From Euphorbia lathyris (taxonomy: Eukaryota; Streptophyta; Magnoliopsida; Malpighiales; Euphorbiaceae): DNA of 64,000 nucleotides. The position numbers and the translations under genes are program-made. Each line of letters starts with the position of its first letter. Position 1 is the stretch's first letter. The notes under the pieces are model-generated. The model did no database searches. It saw only the letters and a list, made by a program, of their open reading frames with translations, and was not told the origin of the DNA. Positions 33,118 to 45,578 of the stretch are shown piece after piece. The stretch lies in NCBI RefSeq assembly GCF_963576675.1, contig NC_088915.1:90715501-90779500 (forward strand), read 5' to 3'.

Positions 33118-33633
33118 TCATTTGTGGCACGAGCAACATTGGTCTTTCAATCTTGTCCACCTTATTGCCACACTATACACCTCTTCAAATGGTGAGAAAC
33201 TACTGCTTTGCAACATCTGATGGAACTTTGGGAGAGCTCCACATATGAGGATGATAATAAAAATAGGATTAAGAGGTTTCCTCTCGAGATGCATCATTTT
33301 ATCCATCCACCGACCAAAGTAATCGTGAAATGATTCGTTAAGCTCATACTTGATCCTGACCAAATCAACCATGGTCACCTTCCGGGGAATCTTGTGTTTA
33401 AACCTCTTGATAAAAGCCTCAAAAGTGAAGCTAAAATCTTAACGCATTTTTTTGGGCAGCCTAAAGTACCATCGCATAGCTTCATACTCAAGAGTGGAAA
33501 CAAACATTGTCTCAAATTGTGTGGCATTAGTGTGCTCCATTTTCCACAAATAGTAGTGCAAATGTAATGATGGATTTCTCGAACCACTGTATACGGGTAT
33601 GGCATACATGCGAACCTCACTTTGGTAAATCAT
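33118..33633 (-). pseudogene. Ty3/gypsy gag fragment, left arm
   Basis: The minus-strand frames contain EAMRWYF-type and ALPKFHQMLQSSSF segments characteristic of plant Ty3/gypsy gag capsid domains. One frameshift near 33,376 divides it. Protease and later domains are absent. It is the mirror of the right-arm copy. Confidence 0.6.
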
Positions 33634-33710
33634 TTACCAAAGTGGGTTTCGCATGCCTGACACACCGGTATACAATGGTTCAGAAAATCCATAATTATAT
33701 TTGAACTATT

Positions 33711-34154
33711 ATGTGTGGAAGATGGAGCATAATAGTGCCATACAATTTGAGATTACTACAATGCATGTTTATCTTCACTCTTGAGGGTGAAGCTATGCGA
33801 TGGTATTTTGGGCTGCCCGAAAGAATGCGTCAAGATTTTAGTTTCACTTTTGAGGCTTTTATCAAGAGGTTTGAACACAAGAATCCTCGAAAGGTGACCA
33901 CGGTTGATTTGGTTGGGATCAAGCAAGAGCTTAATGAATCATTCCACGATTATTTTCGTCGGTGGATAAACAAAATGATGTGCCTCCAGAGAAAACCTAT
34001 TGATCTTATTCTCATTATCATCCTCATATGTGGAGCTCTCCCAAAGTTCCACGAGATGTTGCAAAGCAGTAGTTTCTCATCATTTGAAGAGGTGTATAGT
34101 GTGGCAATAAGGTGGAAAAGATTGAAAGACCAATGCCGCTCGTGCCACAAATGA
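33711..34154 (+). pseudogene. Ty3/gypsy gag fragment, right arm
   Basis: An open frame of 147 residues includes GEAMRWYFGLPERMRQDFSF, FIKRFEHKNPRKVT and ELNESFHDYFRRW, the central capsid region of plant Ty3/gypsy gag. It lacks the zinc knuckle and all of pol. Unlike its mirror copy this arm is open throughout, but the fragment is too short to function as gag. Confidence 0.65.
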
Positions 34155-34264
34155 AGCTCATGAAGCTTGAAGATTTAACACCTTTTGTGCTGTTTTATTT
34201 TTGGGTTTCATTTTCAATGTTTTTGTTTTGTTTTGATTATCTAATAAAAAAACAATTTCCTTTT

Positions 34265-34885
34265 TGATATTGTTGAGATTTAGCAACACCGTAGAGCGTC
34301 CCTGTGAGGCGCCGTTGGGATCGGCCGGGGGCACTCCGATGCCTAAGTCAGTAAACTTCTTAAAAGAATAAATTGTAATGACAAAGCAAGGTTAAGAAGA
34401 GTGTGTAAGTGTACCTTTGTTGTCATATTACAAGGGTATTTATACAGGTTTGAGTGATAACTGCAATAACCTTCTCTTTAGTGCTCCTTTAATAAAGAGT
34501 AATGTTCTTTCAATGTAATTTAACTCCATCCTCTAACCTTCGTGCTTTGGCGGGTTCTGAGCTATCATTAATGCTAGTTAAATGATAGCGAGTTACGTCG
34601 TATGATCCTCTGCTTTATCTAGAGGTGGATTGCCATATGGGGCGAATCCCCTTATTTCCCCTCTTGGGCGGATCCTTGTAAGAATCTCGGACACGACATC
34701 GTATTTCTTACTAAGGCGAATCGCAAGTGGAGCTCTATGAGACAATATCGTATTCCTGTTATACGCTAAGTGGCGAATTATGAGGAGGAATGCTCAAGAC
34801 GACACCGTATCTTTATCTGTACGCCATATATGTCTTGGAGGTGGATCTTTTCTCTCCTTAAGCCCTCTTTGATAGGGGATATTAC
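34265..34885 (+). repeat. LTR-like repeat, copy A (truncated by copia)
   Basis: It begins tgatattgttgagatttagc and runs to the copia LTR at 34,886. The same sequence occurs in reverse at 53,943-54,565. It contains a TATA-like ttatac near 34,439 and repeated ggcgaat motifs. I infer an LTR because the mirrored copy lies upstream of, and in the same sense as, the gypsy-type gene at 48.6-50.6 kb. The primer site is not recognisable. Confidence 0.55.
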
Positions 34886-36221
34886 TGTTGAAACACCTTT
34901 CCACATAATTTTGATTTGACAAAATTGTTTAAGTATAATTGAAATACATATTCTAAACTTACTAAGTTTAAATGCTTTGATTTATTCTACTAATGTGTTT
35001 GTTCAATGTTGAGTTAAAATTGTTTATAAGACACAAGAATTAAAAGGCCCAAGCCCAATACGGAAATCAAGGCCCAAGTCAAACAACTCAGTACAACTCG
35101 GCCCGCGTTTGTTAAAACGCTGTCGCTTTGGACAAAACGCAACTCAGCAAAAGAAGGATCTAGAAGACCTTCGGGAACAACTTCAAGATGAAGCTGCTGA
35201 GTAGTCTCGAAAAAGCGTACAAGACAGCAGCTGGCTAATGAAAACTTCCAGACAAAGTATTTCTACTTTGGGTAAAGTTCAGACGACACAGTATGCTGTC
35301 TAGTTGACTTTACCATAAAAGGAGAGACAGTCTGCTGAGCTGACCGAGGACAGAAGATACACAAATCTGATTAGCCGAGAACTCTGAGCAAGTCAGGATG
35401 ACAACGACAGGAAGTCGTTTCCCTCCAACGGTTATTTCGAAATTCGAAATGACCGATGCCCAGACGTCTCTATAAATAGTGCCATCACAAGCTTCATTCA
35501 ATACAAAACTTGATCAAGCCATTACGCTGACCAAATTTCTACACAAGTTCTGCAAGCAAGAAGCAAAGCAAATCTTACACTACAATTCATACATTTGTGT
35601 AAAAGTCTAGAGTGATTATTTCAATCGTCTAAAGTGTCTTAGCAAATCATTGTATAGGACAAAACACTTATCATTTCTAGAGATAGAAAGGAGAGGCTGA
35701 GTACTCGGTTATAGTACTCAGCAAGAGATTAGGATTGAGTAGAGGTATAGAGGAAGGTACTCTTGTTATATTCAGTTGTTAAGATTGTAAAAGGTTTGAG
35801 GCTCTACATTTAAAGAGCTCAGTAGAGGATTCGAAATCTCGGAACGTGTTCCGGGGACAGGACGTAGGCTTAGAAGAAGCCGAACCTGGATAAATCTGCT
35901 GAGTAAAGTATTTCTTACCTTTAACTCCTTATATATATTGCTTGCTTAGAATAACCAAAAACTGACCAAGTAAAGAGGTCAAGTTGAGTTGTGCGCGTTG
36001 AACATCTGAGCTCAGGAATAGACTCTAAGTGCTATCTCTTGACTCAAGCTAAGAAACTGACCTAGTCACTAGTTGACTAAGCCAGTATCTTGCTGTTTAC
36101 ACAGCGCCGCTGTTAAAACCTTTTTCCTTAGAAAAAGAAGTCTGCCCTAATTGCGAAAAAAGTTTAAATAGTTCCTAACCCCCCTTCGGAACTATACTTG
36201 CAACCTTACAAGGGACCAACA
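34886..36221 (+). repeat. Copia left LTR, 1,336 bp
   Basis: It starts TGTTGAAACACC and ends CCAACA. A TATA box, TATAAATA, lies at 35,471-35,478. The 5 bases before it are attac; no matching right flank survives. Confidence 0.9.
35471..35478 (+). promoter_or_regulatory. TATA box in copia LTR
   Basis: TATAAATA in the left LTR. The equivalent in the right LTR is at 46,164-46,171. It is the likely core promoter for genomic RNA. Confidence 0.6.
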
Positions 36222-36223
36222 AG

Positions 36224-36237
36224 TGGTATCAGAGCTA
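36224..36237 (+). promoter_or_regulatory. Copia primer binding site
   Basis: tggtatcagagct follows the left LTR by two bases and matches the initiator tRNA-Met type. The second copy is at 46,917-46,929. Confidence 0.85.
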
Positions 36238-36282
36238 AAAGCTCACTGTAAAAGGTCTAACAACCTTGAGCTGATCCCTACC

Positions 36283-38022
36283 ATGGGCGAAAATAGCACT
36301 CGGTTTCTCCCTGGAAACCAAACAACTCAGATATTGCCTGAGGGGCTGTCCATTACTAGGCCTCCCCTATTCTTCGGGTCAAACTATACCTTCTAGAAGA
36401 ATAGGATGAAAAATTTCATTCAGGCTACAAACATGAGTGCCTGGCTATCTATAGTCCAAGGCCCATTTGTACCTGTCGAAGTTATGGCTGGCCAAACAGT
36501 TGTAAAAGCTGAGGCCAAATGGACAGAGGATGATCTTAAGAAGCTCCAAAATCACGCTTCGGCTATCAATATGCTTCACTGTGCGCTCGATGCTGCAGAA
36601 TATAATAAAATCTCAGGTTGTGAGTCGGCACAAGAGATCTGGAAAAAGCTGGAAGTCACCTACGAGGGAACCAATAAAGTAAAAGAGTCCAAGGTGAATC
36701 AGCAGATGAGACTGTACGAGTTGTTCGAGATGAACAATGATGAGGGCATTTCAGACATGAATGCAAGGTTTACCAACATCATTAATGAGCTCAAGAGACT
36801 TGGGAAAATCTTCACTGAGGAAGAACAAGTCAAAAAGATACTCAGGAGTCTTTCTAAAGACTGGCAAGCAAAGAAGACAGCGGTTGAGGAAGCTCAGGAT
36901 TTAACCACCTACAAATATGACGAACTCATCGGTTCGTTGCTGACCCATGAGATATCCATGAAAAACTTTGAGGTGAAGGAAAAATCTGAAGACAAGAAGC
37001 AGAAATCCCTTGTCATGAAAGCTGACTCCACTGACAGGAGCTCAACTGATGATGAGGAGATGGCTATGTTCACAAGGAAGATGAAAAGGCTATTCAGGAA
37101 AAATGATAAATACTCTAAGAAGCCTTACAGAAAGTTTGATAAGTATAAAGCCGACTCAAGCGACAACAAATACAAAAAGGACAGCTCAAAGCCCATTACA
37201 TGCTTTGAGTGCCATCAAACTGGCCATATTAAGTCAAGCTGTCCCACACTGAGGAAAGACAAGAAGAGCGGCAAAAAGGCAATGGTGGCTATATGGAGCG
37301 ACAGTGATGAGTCTTCATCTACAGAAACTGAGGCCACCGAGTCAGTGAAGATATGCTTCATAGCTGACGAACTTGCTGAGCCATGCGTCTCTGAGCATGC
37401 TGACCTATCCGTCGCATCAGATGACGAGGAGCAATCAAATGAGGTAATTGCTCTTCCCCAGCTCAGAAACGATATGGTTAATGCCTTGAGTGATCTCTAC
37501 ACACTTGTTAAGAAGTGTAATAAGAAAGTTAGAGCACTCAGCAGGCGCTGTGACGAAGTGGAAGAGGTCAAACTGAGTGACCTCAGATTCTTTCTTCAGG
37601 ACAATTCAACTCTGCATGATAATATGAAGATCATATATGAGTCTGTCTCTGAAGTCCAGTCAGTTTCAAAGAAACTGAGAAAGGACGTCACAACTATCCA
37701 GAACCAACTAAAGGTTCCAAATAAAAGAAACAGTCCTTTGAGAACTCAGTATCAAGGTACTCAGCAGAGATGGAATCCCCAGCGAAAAGTCCAGTGTGAC
37801 TTTTGTGGGAAGTTAGGACACACCACTAAGGTGTGCTGGCACACTCAGCACTGGGGTGCTGACAAGTCAGTGAAACATCCTAAACAGAAGGTCAGCTGTG
37901 ACTTCTGTGCAAAGAATGGCCATACTGTCCATGTATGTCGCCATAAAATAAAATATGATGCTTTACCTGTTGCACCTAACAAGCAAGGACCCAAAAAGAA
38001 TTGGGTACCTAAAAGTAACTAG
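36283..38022 (+). pseudogene. gag: Copia gag with multiple zinc knuckles
   Basis: The first ATG (36,283) opens MGENSTRFLPGNQTT. An in-frame TAG at 36,394-36,396 interrupts it where the partial second copy at 47.09 kb has TGG. Past it, a 538-residue frame holds the UBN2/retrotran_gag region (EIWKKLEVTYEGTNKVKESK, LTTYKYDELIGSLLTHE), a lysine-rich segment and the knuckle CFECHQTGHIKSSC. Two more CX2CX4HX4C motifs near the C-terminus are CDFCGKLGHTTKVC and CDFCAKNGHTVHVC. It would package RNA in the virus-like particle. Three knuckles and this length are typical of the SIRE-like group. Confidence 0.85.
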
Positions 38023-38027
38023 TTACA

Positions 38028-41000
38028 ATGCAGGTAAGCCTGAGATGTGCCGAGAAGTCAAAGATGTGGTATATTGACAGCGCATGCTCAAGGCATATGA
38101 CGGGTGATGAAACTCAGTTCATCACGTTTGAGCGTAAACGAGGAGGAAGTGTAAGTTTTGGAGACAATAAGAAGGGTCAGGAACCATCGGAGGTAATCCT
38201 ACTATTGAATTTGTCTTCCTAGTCAGCGGACTCAAATATAACTTACTCAGCGTAGCTCAGCTATGTGACAATGGGAGAAAAGTTATATTTGATGCTACTG
38301 GATGTAAAATATACGAGGGTAATACAAATGAGTTAATTTTAACTGCCCCTCGCATAGATAATGTCTTTATGCTAGACTTAGAGAAAAAGTTTTCAAAAAC
38401 TGTGTGCTTAGTATCAAAGGAAGAGAATTCCTGGCTATGGCACATGAGACTTGGTCATGTAAGCATGGACCTCCTGGCCAAATTAGCAAGAAAGCAATTG
38501 GTTAAGGGACTGCCCGAACTTAAATTTGAAAAAGATCAATTATGCCACGCTTGCCAAGCTGGAAAACAAACCAAACAATCTTTTCACAGCAAAAATATTG
38601 TCTCAACTAAGCGTCCGTTAGAGTTACTACACTTTGATCTCTTTGGTCCAGTCCAGCCGCTGAGTCTAGGTGGAAGAAGATTTTCCTTGGTCATTGTAGA
38701 TGACTTCTCTCGGTATACGTGGGTCATCTTGCTTACCAGCAAGGATGAAACCTTTGAGACATTTTCAAATTTGGTTAGAAAAATTGAAAATGAAAAAGAC
38801 CTAAAATTAGCTCACATCCGTAGTGATAATGGTGGAGAATTCAAAAACCAAAAGTTTGTTGAATTCTGTGAAGCCAGCGGCATTGACCACAATTTTTCTG
38901 CTCCTAGAACACCTCAGCAAAATGGGGTTGTAGAAAGGAAGAACAGAACTCTGGTTGAAATTGCCAGGACAATGCTGGATGAGCATAGGCTTCCAAAGTA
39001 TTTTTGGGGAGAGGCTGTTAACACATCATGCTATATTCTTAATAGGGCTCTAGTTAGACCTATATTAAAGAAAACCCCCTATGAACTTTGGAAAGGACGA
39101 AAGCCCAATATTGGATACTTTCGTGCATTTGGCTGTAGATGTTTTATTTTAAATACCAAAGATAGCTTAGCAAAGTTTGATTCAAAAGCTGATGAGGCTA
39201 TCTTTTTGGGCTACTCAACAAACAGCAAAGCATACAGAGTTTTTAATAAGCGAACTCAAGTTTTAGAAGAGTCAGTACATGTAGAGTTCGACGAAACTAA
39301 CCCTGCAGGTAGATACCAGCCGCTGACCGAAGATGATCCACACTCAGTAACCACCGCTGACCAAGAACCAGCTACTGAGTCATTCACTAAAAGGCTAACC
39401 AAGAGTAAGAGTGAACCTAAGATTACTTTTACTGACCCATCTACTTCTGCAGAGATTGTTGAAACAGAAACAGCATAAGACATAAATCTACCTAAAAAGA
39501 TAAGGATTCCAAGAGGGCACTCAGAAAGTGCAATCCTTGATTCTGCTGGGAATACCCTGATGACGAGGAATCAACTCAGGAAGTACCTCAGCAATGTTGC
39601 TTTCGTCTCAGTTCAAGAACCGAAGAATTTCGCTGAAGCTGAGTACGATGAATTCTGGATGAACGCAATGCAAGAGGAGCTCGATCAATTTAGAAGAAAC
39701 TATGTATGGGAGCTAGTGCCTCATCCAAAGAGTCAAAAGACCATTGGAACAAGATGGGTCTTCAGGAACAAGATGGATGAACAAGGGAATGTAGTTAGGA
39801 ACAAAGTAAGGGTTGTAGCTCAGGGCTACAGTCAGCAAGAAGGTATTGACTACGGTGAGACCTTTGCCCTAGTGGCAAGGCTAGAGGCAATTAGAATTCT
39901 ATGTGCATATGCATCTTACATGAACTTTAAATTATTCCAAATGGATGTCAAAAGTGCATTTCTTAATGGAGTTATAAACGAGGAGGTTTATGTTAATCAA
40001 CCTCCAGGTTTTGAGGACCCTAAGTTCCCAAACCATGTTTACAAACTCAAAAAGGCTCTGTACGGCCTCAAGCAAGCACCACGTGCTTAGTATGAGAGGC
40101 TGACCAGTTTCCTGCTGACTAGAAATTACGTCAGGGGTAAAGCTGATACAACCTTATTCATTAAGAGAAAGGGTAAAGATACCCTGCTGGCCCAAATTTA
40201 TGTTGATGATATAATATTTGGTGCAACTAACGAATCGATGTGCAAGGAGTTTAGCAAACAAATGCAGACTGAGTTTGAAATGTCCATGATGGTATTGACT
40301 ACGGTGAGACCTTTGCCCTAGTGGCAAGGCTAGAGGCAATTAGAATTCTATGTGCATATGCATCTTACATGAACTTTAAATTATTCCAAATGGATGTCAA
40401 AAGTGCATTTCTTAATGGAGTTATAAACGAGGAGGTTTATGTTAATCAACCTCCAGGTTTTGAGGACCCTAAGTTCCCAAACCATGTTTACAAACTCAAA
40501 AAGGCTCTGTACGGCCTCAAGCAAGCACCACGTGCTTAGTATGAGAGGCTGACCAGTTTCCTGCTGACTAGAAATTACGTCAGGGGTAAAGCTGATACAA
40601 CCTTATTCATTAAGAGAAAGGGTAAAGATACCCTGCTGGCCCAAATTTATGTTGATGATATAATATTTGGTGCAACTAACGAATCGATGTGCAAGGAGTT
40701 TAGCAAACAAATGCAGACTGAGTTTGAAATGTCCATGATGGTATTGACTACGGTGAGACCTTTGCCCTAGTGGCAAGGCTAGAGGCAATTAGAATTCTAT
40801 GTGCATATGCATCTTACATGAACTTTAAATTATTCCAAATGGATGTCAAAAGTGCATTTCTTAATGGAGTTATAAACGAGGAGGTTTATGTTAATCAACC
40901 TCCAGGTTTTGAGGACCCTAAGTTCCCAAACCATGTTTACAAACTCAAAAAGGCTCTGTACGGCCTCAAGCAAGCACCACGTGCTTGGTATGAGAGGCTG

Positions 41001-42042
41001 ACCAGTTTCCTGCTGACTAGAAATTACGTCAGGAGTAAAGCTGATACAACCTTATTCATTAAGAGAAAGGGTAAAGATACCCTGCTGGCCCAAATTTATA
41101 TTGATGATATAATATTTGGTGCAACTAACGAATCGATGTGCAAGGAGTTTAGCAAACAAATGCAGACTGAGTTTGAAATGTCCATGATGGGAGAACTCAA
41201 CTTCTTCCTCGGTCTTCAAATTAAACAAGGAAAGAATGGCATCTTCATCAGTCAAGCCAAATATGCCAAGGAGATATTAAAGAAATATGATTTGGAAAAT
41301 TGCAAGCCAATATCCACTCCTAGGCACTGACACTGTCCTCTACGCTGACGAGAATGGTAAGTCAGTAGACAGCAAATTATATCGAGGTATGATAGGCTCT
41401 CTACTTTACTTAACAGCCAGTAGACCGGACATTCAGTTTTCAGTATGCTACTGTGCTAGATATCAATCTAACCCTAAGGAATCTCATTACATTGCTGTAA
41501 AAAGAATCCTTAGATATTTGCAAAGCTCAGTGAACGCAGGTTTATGGTATCCCAATACTCATGATTTCACACTCATCGGATACACTGATGCTGACTATGG
41601 ACGGGATAAGCTGGAACGTAAAAGCACCTCTGGAGGATGTCACTTCTTAGGAAGCTGTCTTGTATCCTGGTTCAGCAAAAAGCAGGCGTCAGTAGCCTTG
41701 TCTACCACTAAAGCTGAGTACATTGCTTCTGGTCATTGTGTTGCTCAAGTCCTATGGATTAAGTAATAGCTTGAAGACTATGGTGTTCAAACGAAGACAA
41801 TTGAAGTCAAATGTGACAACAAAAGTGCAATTGATCTTTCAAAAAACCCAATTCAACACAGCAGAATGAAGCATGTCAGCATCAGACATCACTTCATTAG
41901 AGACCATGTACTCAAGGGTGAGATCAAGCTGACCTTTGTCCCAACGGATGAACAGCTTGCGGATATCTTCACGAAGCCACTGGCTCGTGAGCAGTTCAGC
42001 ATACTGAGAGAAGCTATTGGTATGTTTAATCCTCTTCAGTAA
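38028..42042 (+). pseudogene. pol: Copia pol: protease-integrase-RT-RNase H
   Basis: Order: protease (WYIDSACSRHMTGD, with Ala where Gly is usual), integrase with H-X4-H and CHAC zinc ligands and a DDE core (HFDLFGP, IRSDNGGEF, NGVVERKNR), reverse transcriptase ([15 protein letters not shown] or YIDD box), and RNase H (YTDADYG, TTKAEYI, KCDNKSA, DIFTKPL). This protease-integrase-RT order defines Ty1/copia. Breaks: frameshift about 38,180; TAA 39,476; TAG 40,088; a 449-bp triplication from 39,842 that shifts frame; a two-base loss near 41,322; TAA 41,764. Integrase itself is uninterrupted. Confidence 0.88.
39842..41188 (+). repeat. 449-bp tandem triplication within RT
   Basis: Units start at 39,842, 40,291 and 40,740 with ggtattgactacggtgagac. 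Units 1 and 2 look identical; unit 3 differs at three places, including tgg for tag and a YIDD instead of a YVDD catalytic box. The period is not a multiple of three. The junction shares only GG with the normal continuation (tccatgatgg), suggesting microhomology or slippage. Confidence 0.9.
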
Positions 42043-42508
42043 ATTCCTGAACTAAATGAATATGCATGCTGAGTGAATTACTATGCTGAATGATTGCTTT
42101 TGCTGTGTACTCATTGAAACTAATTAAACAATAAATACTGAGTAAACTTGCACACTGAGTAAGTTAGTTCAAACTTAAACTTAGAAATCATCCCATTATG
42201 CATACTGACCACTCAGAATATCAAACGATTAGTATTCTAAAACGCTGAGTGCTATATCCGTTAGAATCATTACAAAAGCACGCACATAGCCACCTAGGAT
42301 GACGTACGCGCCGAATGTGTCATAAATGCCAGGATTATTGTCGGTTCACAATCCCGAGGCAAAACTGACACATGGATTCGATAAGATCCATTTCTCACCT
42401 CTATAAATAATGGGTAATTCCCCATTTTTATTCTTTACGCTTATCGAATACTCTGGCTAAGAAATTCTCTCTCTCTAAAAATCCCTCTAAGCTTTCCCAT
42501 CCTCAACA
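42043..42508. other. Spacer between copia pol and third ORF
   Basis: It is rich in actgagt-like motifs and contains a TATA-like tataaataatgg near 42,411, about 98 bp before the third ORF. That raises the possibility of a separate transcript for that ORF. No other feature is seen. Confidence 0.35.
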
Positions 42509-45027
42509 ATGACTAAGGTTTCCTACAACATCTCCGGTGCTGGCCACTCTAAACCCAGCTCCGATGACACTTCCAGCCAAACCTCTGTGCCGGAACCTAC
42601 CAAAGTCACCTCGCCGAGCAAAGAAAAAGTTGGTCAAACCTCTGGTTAGGGAAAGCCTGTAAAAGTCAGGACCTACTCCAAGGTTTTTGAGAACGTCCGG
42701 GAATGGAAAGTTGAGCCCTCAAGATGGGTATCAGAAAACTTCGTACAAAACGAACAAGCCTTCTGCGAGTGGATTTCACAAAATGACTGGACGGAGCTGT
42801 TTTCGGTAAGGGATGACACATATCCTGACCTGGTAAGGGAGTTTTACCACAACCTCCGCGTTGCAAATGACAACACTGACTATCTGTGTACAGTGGTGAA
42901 AGAGAAAACCATCTTCATCAACCCTCTCTATTTAGGCAATCTGCTCAAATTAAAAACTGAGGGAGCAAGACTCGAGGATCTGAGATCACAGCGGCCTCGC
43001 TGAGAGCTTTAAAATTCGGACAGCCTTTGAAGAAAGGTAAAGCTACTGCTGCTGCTGGACAAGCTGAGGGAACTGCTGAGCCAAAGAAAGGGAGAAGGAC
43101 TAAGGCTCCAGCTTTCTGCAAAAGAAAAACTGCTGAGACTCCTTCCAAAAATGTTGAGTCTCCAGCAAAAAGACAGAAGTCAGCTGGTAAGTCAGCTGCG
43201 AAACGAAGCAGGCAAGGTGAGCCTGGAACTGAGGAAACTGCTGAGCAACCTCAGAAAAAGTAGAAACCTTCTACATTGACTCCCCTCAATGCCATACCTA
43301 TAGACTTTGTTGTACCGGGTGACTCTCACTTCACCCAGTGTCAAGGTACAATAGCTGAGTCCGAAGAACATGAGGTACAACTGGATGATCATTTCATTTC
43401 ACAAGTTGAGGAAGAACTTGATGGTGACAGTACCGAAGAAGAAGAAGAGGCCAGCGGTCAGGATGACGCTGAGGACTCTGAAGAGACAGCCAGTGAACAT
43501 GAGACTGAGCAGGCCAATGCTGGGTTTGCTGCTGGAGATGAGCAAGTACTTGATCAACACAATGTTGATCCAGTCCAAGAACAAGCTGACCAGCCTCATG
43601 ATGAGCAACACGAATCTTCCCCTTCTCACTCAGGAAATCCTAGTCAAACTGTCACTCCACCTCGTAGAAGAAGAAAGTTGGTTAAGGCCAGTGAGAAGCC
43701 TGTCAGTGAAGATTTTGTGCCACCACCAACTCTTCCTGATTTTGTCATTTCAAAGACAACCAAGGACCCCTCCTCAGTAAAGCTCAAATTTTTCAAACGC
43801 CAACCAACCTCTACTGCATCGGCGTCATTAGAAAAGCAAGCCTCTGTTTCTTCTCAACATGAACATGCCGACCAAAATGCTTCCGCCACCTCAACCAGTC
43901 AGGTTGAGCCAATTACTGTGCATGCTATTTCTTCAAGCATGGTGCTGACTCCAAACACTTATGCCCCCATCAGCACAGACGGTATTCGGATTACTACTTC
44001 TCCTATTACCATCCCTGCCGATCAATCAACTATCCTAGAAACTCAAGTGCAGATTGGTACAACACTTCCAGTCACTGACCAGGTCACTCCTTTCACTCCT
44101 CTTCCTTCCGGTCACACTGATGTCCCTGAAGGCTCTCAAAGCTATGTGAATGCCACTGAGTCCGGCAAAAAGCTCATTGACTCAGTTCAAGCGTTGATCA
44201 GAGACCTTCAACATTCCACTCCTCCTGCTGCTGGGTCTTCATCTATTGAGACTACTCAGCTCTCCCAGGTCACTCAGCTTCTCAACGAAGTTAAGGGACT
44301 CAAGAACTTGCTGAACGTCCTCATCTCTTTTCAAGCACAGCAAGCTAAGCAGGATTCAATCGCCAAGCTGGCTGAGATCCAGCTGACAACTGTGCAACAC
44401 TTGAACTCTTTACAACAACAAGTTCAGACATTGTCAGCTGTGAACACCGACTATGCCACTTCGTCTGAAGTCAAGATGCTCTTTGCTCAGCTACATACCG
44501 AGCAACTCAAGACCAACGGGCAAATGGTTTCTTACAATCAATGCTCAATAGAGCAAATTAGTGAGGCTATTCGCTTGCTTAATCTGAATAAGCAAGAGAT
44601 GGATACTGACGCAATGAAACAGAATGAGATGCAGTCTATCATACAACAAACCTTCAACCACATTCGTCATAACAATATTCAATGTCAGTATTACGATACA
44701 GCCCTTTTAAAGACCTTTCACCAAATATTTGCTGGTCTTACTGAAGCTCTCATCTGGCAAGGCAAAGCTCAAGCGTTTAGTGTCAATATGCTCAGTGCTG
44801 CTGAACTCAACATACCCGAAGAGGTATCAACTGATGGAGTTGCAATTTTTGACGGCATCAATGAAAGCGCTGAGAAACTTAAGGAGCTGTCCCAAGAACT
44901 GATTCGAGCTGCCTTAACTGATGCCTTCAGACTTCCTCCTCCTGACGCTGACAAAACGGGGGAGAAAGAACAAGCAGCTAGAGCTCAGCATGAGCGAAGT
45001 CAGTCGCAACACAAGAAAAAGAAATAG
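42509..45027 (+). pseudogene. Copia third ORF (env-like position), coiled coil
   Basis: The ATG at 42,509 opens MTKVSYNISGAGHSKPSS. TAG at 42,647, TGA near 43,001 with a frameshift, and TAG at 43,261 split the frame; the last 583 residues are open. The N-terminal third has VREWKVEPSRWVSENF and DTYPDLVREFYHNLRV, resembling the 'putative plant transposon protein' region of retroelement third ORFs. Then come a Lys/Ala-rich basic stretch, an acidic Glu/Asp-rich segment, a Pro/Ser/Thr-rich middle and a Gln/Leu-rich probable coiled coil. I see no clear signal peptide or transmembrane segment, so an envelope role is not supported. SIRE-type elements place an env-like ORF here. Its function is unknown. 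Confidence 0.65.
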
Positions 45028-45562
45028 ATAGGCTAGCTCAGTATAGACTAAGTCAGATGAAATCTATATGCCTTATCTATAAGTTTTGTTGTGTAAACAC
45101 TGACTACTATCAATATATCATATCTGCATCTTTTATTCTTATTCCTGAGTTATGATATATGTTAATATATGTTACTGTGTACTGAGTCATTACGTATCTT
45201 CAATTAAATCAGCTATGTTTTATACTTATAAATCTTATTGACTGAATCAAATGCTGATAACATGTTTGACATTGTCCTATGTGCTTATAAAACATTGTTT
45301 GTTAAGAATCCATTGAACAACAAATTACTCAGCGCACTCTATATGATTAAACCTTCCGCTTTATACTGAGTAAATAGAATATGTTTAATAAGCTGACCTA
45401 TATCTAAAAACTGACCTTAGACTTACTCAATTAAACCTTTAAATGTTTAGAGTAAAACTAAGTCAGTAGCTCAACCCTTACGGGGGAGTTTGCTAAATTA
45501 TACTAGGTCAACTATCATGGGGGAGCTCATACTGAGTTCCTCGCTGAATAGTTTTGCCAACA
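45028..45562. other. 3' untranslated region of the copia element
   Basis: No ORF or recognised motif other than scattered actgagt repeats. It leads into the polypurine tract. Confidence 0.5.
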
Positions 45563-45565
45563 TCA

Positions 45566-45578
45566 AAATGGGGGAGTT
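45566..45578 (+). promoter_or_regulatory. Copia polypurine tract
   Basis: aaaatgggggagttt directly precedes the right LTR. Confidence 0.75.

Larger units (their letters stand above)
33111..34159. repeat. Large inverted repeat of two gag fragments
   Basis: Two arms of about 525 bp meet near 33,635 with no spacer (the centre is tttggtaaatcatttaccaaa). The left arm ends in gagcttcatttgtggcacga and the right arm in its reverse complement. The arms have diverged by roughly a tenth, by eye. Each arm encodes the same gag fragment in opposite directions. Confidence 0.85.

Noticed and set aside
43276..45027. A retroviral envelope protein
   Set aside because: Position after pol fits an env-like ORF, but I see no signal peptide, transmembrane segment or cleavage site. 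Composition is Gln/Ser/Glu-rich with a coiled coil.
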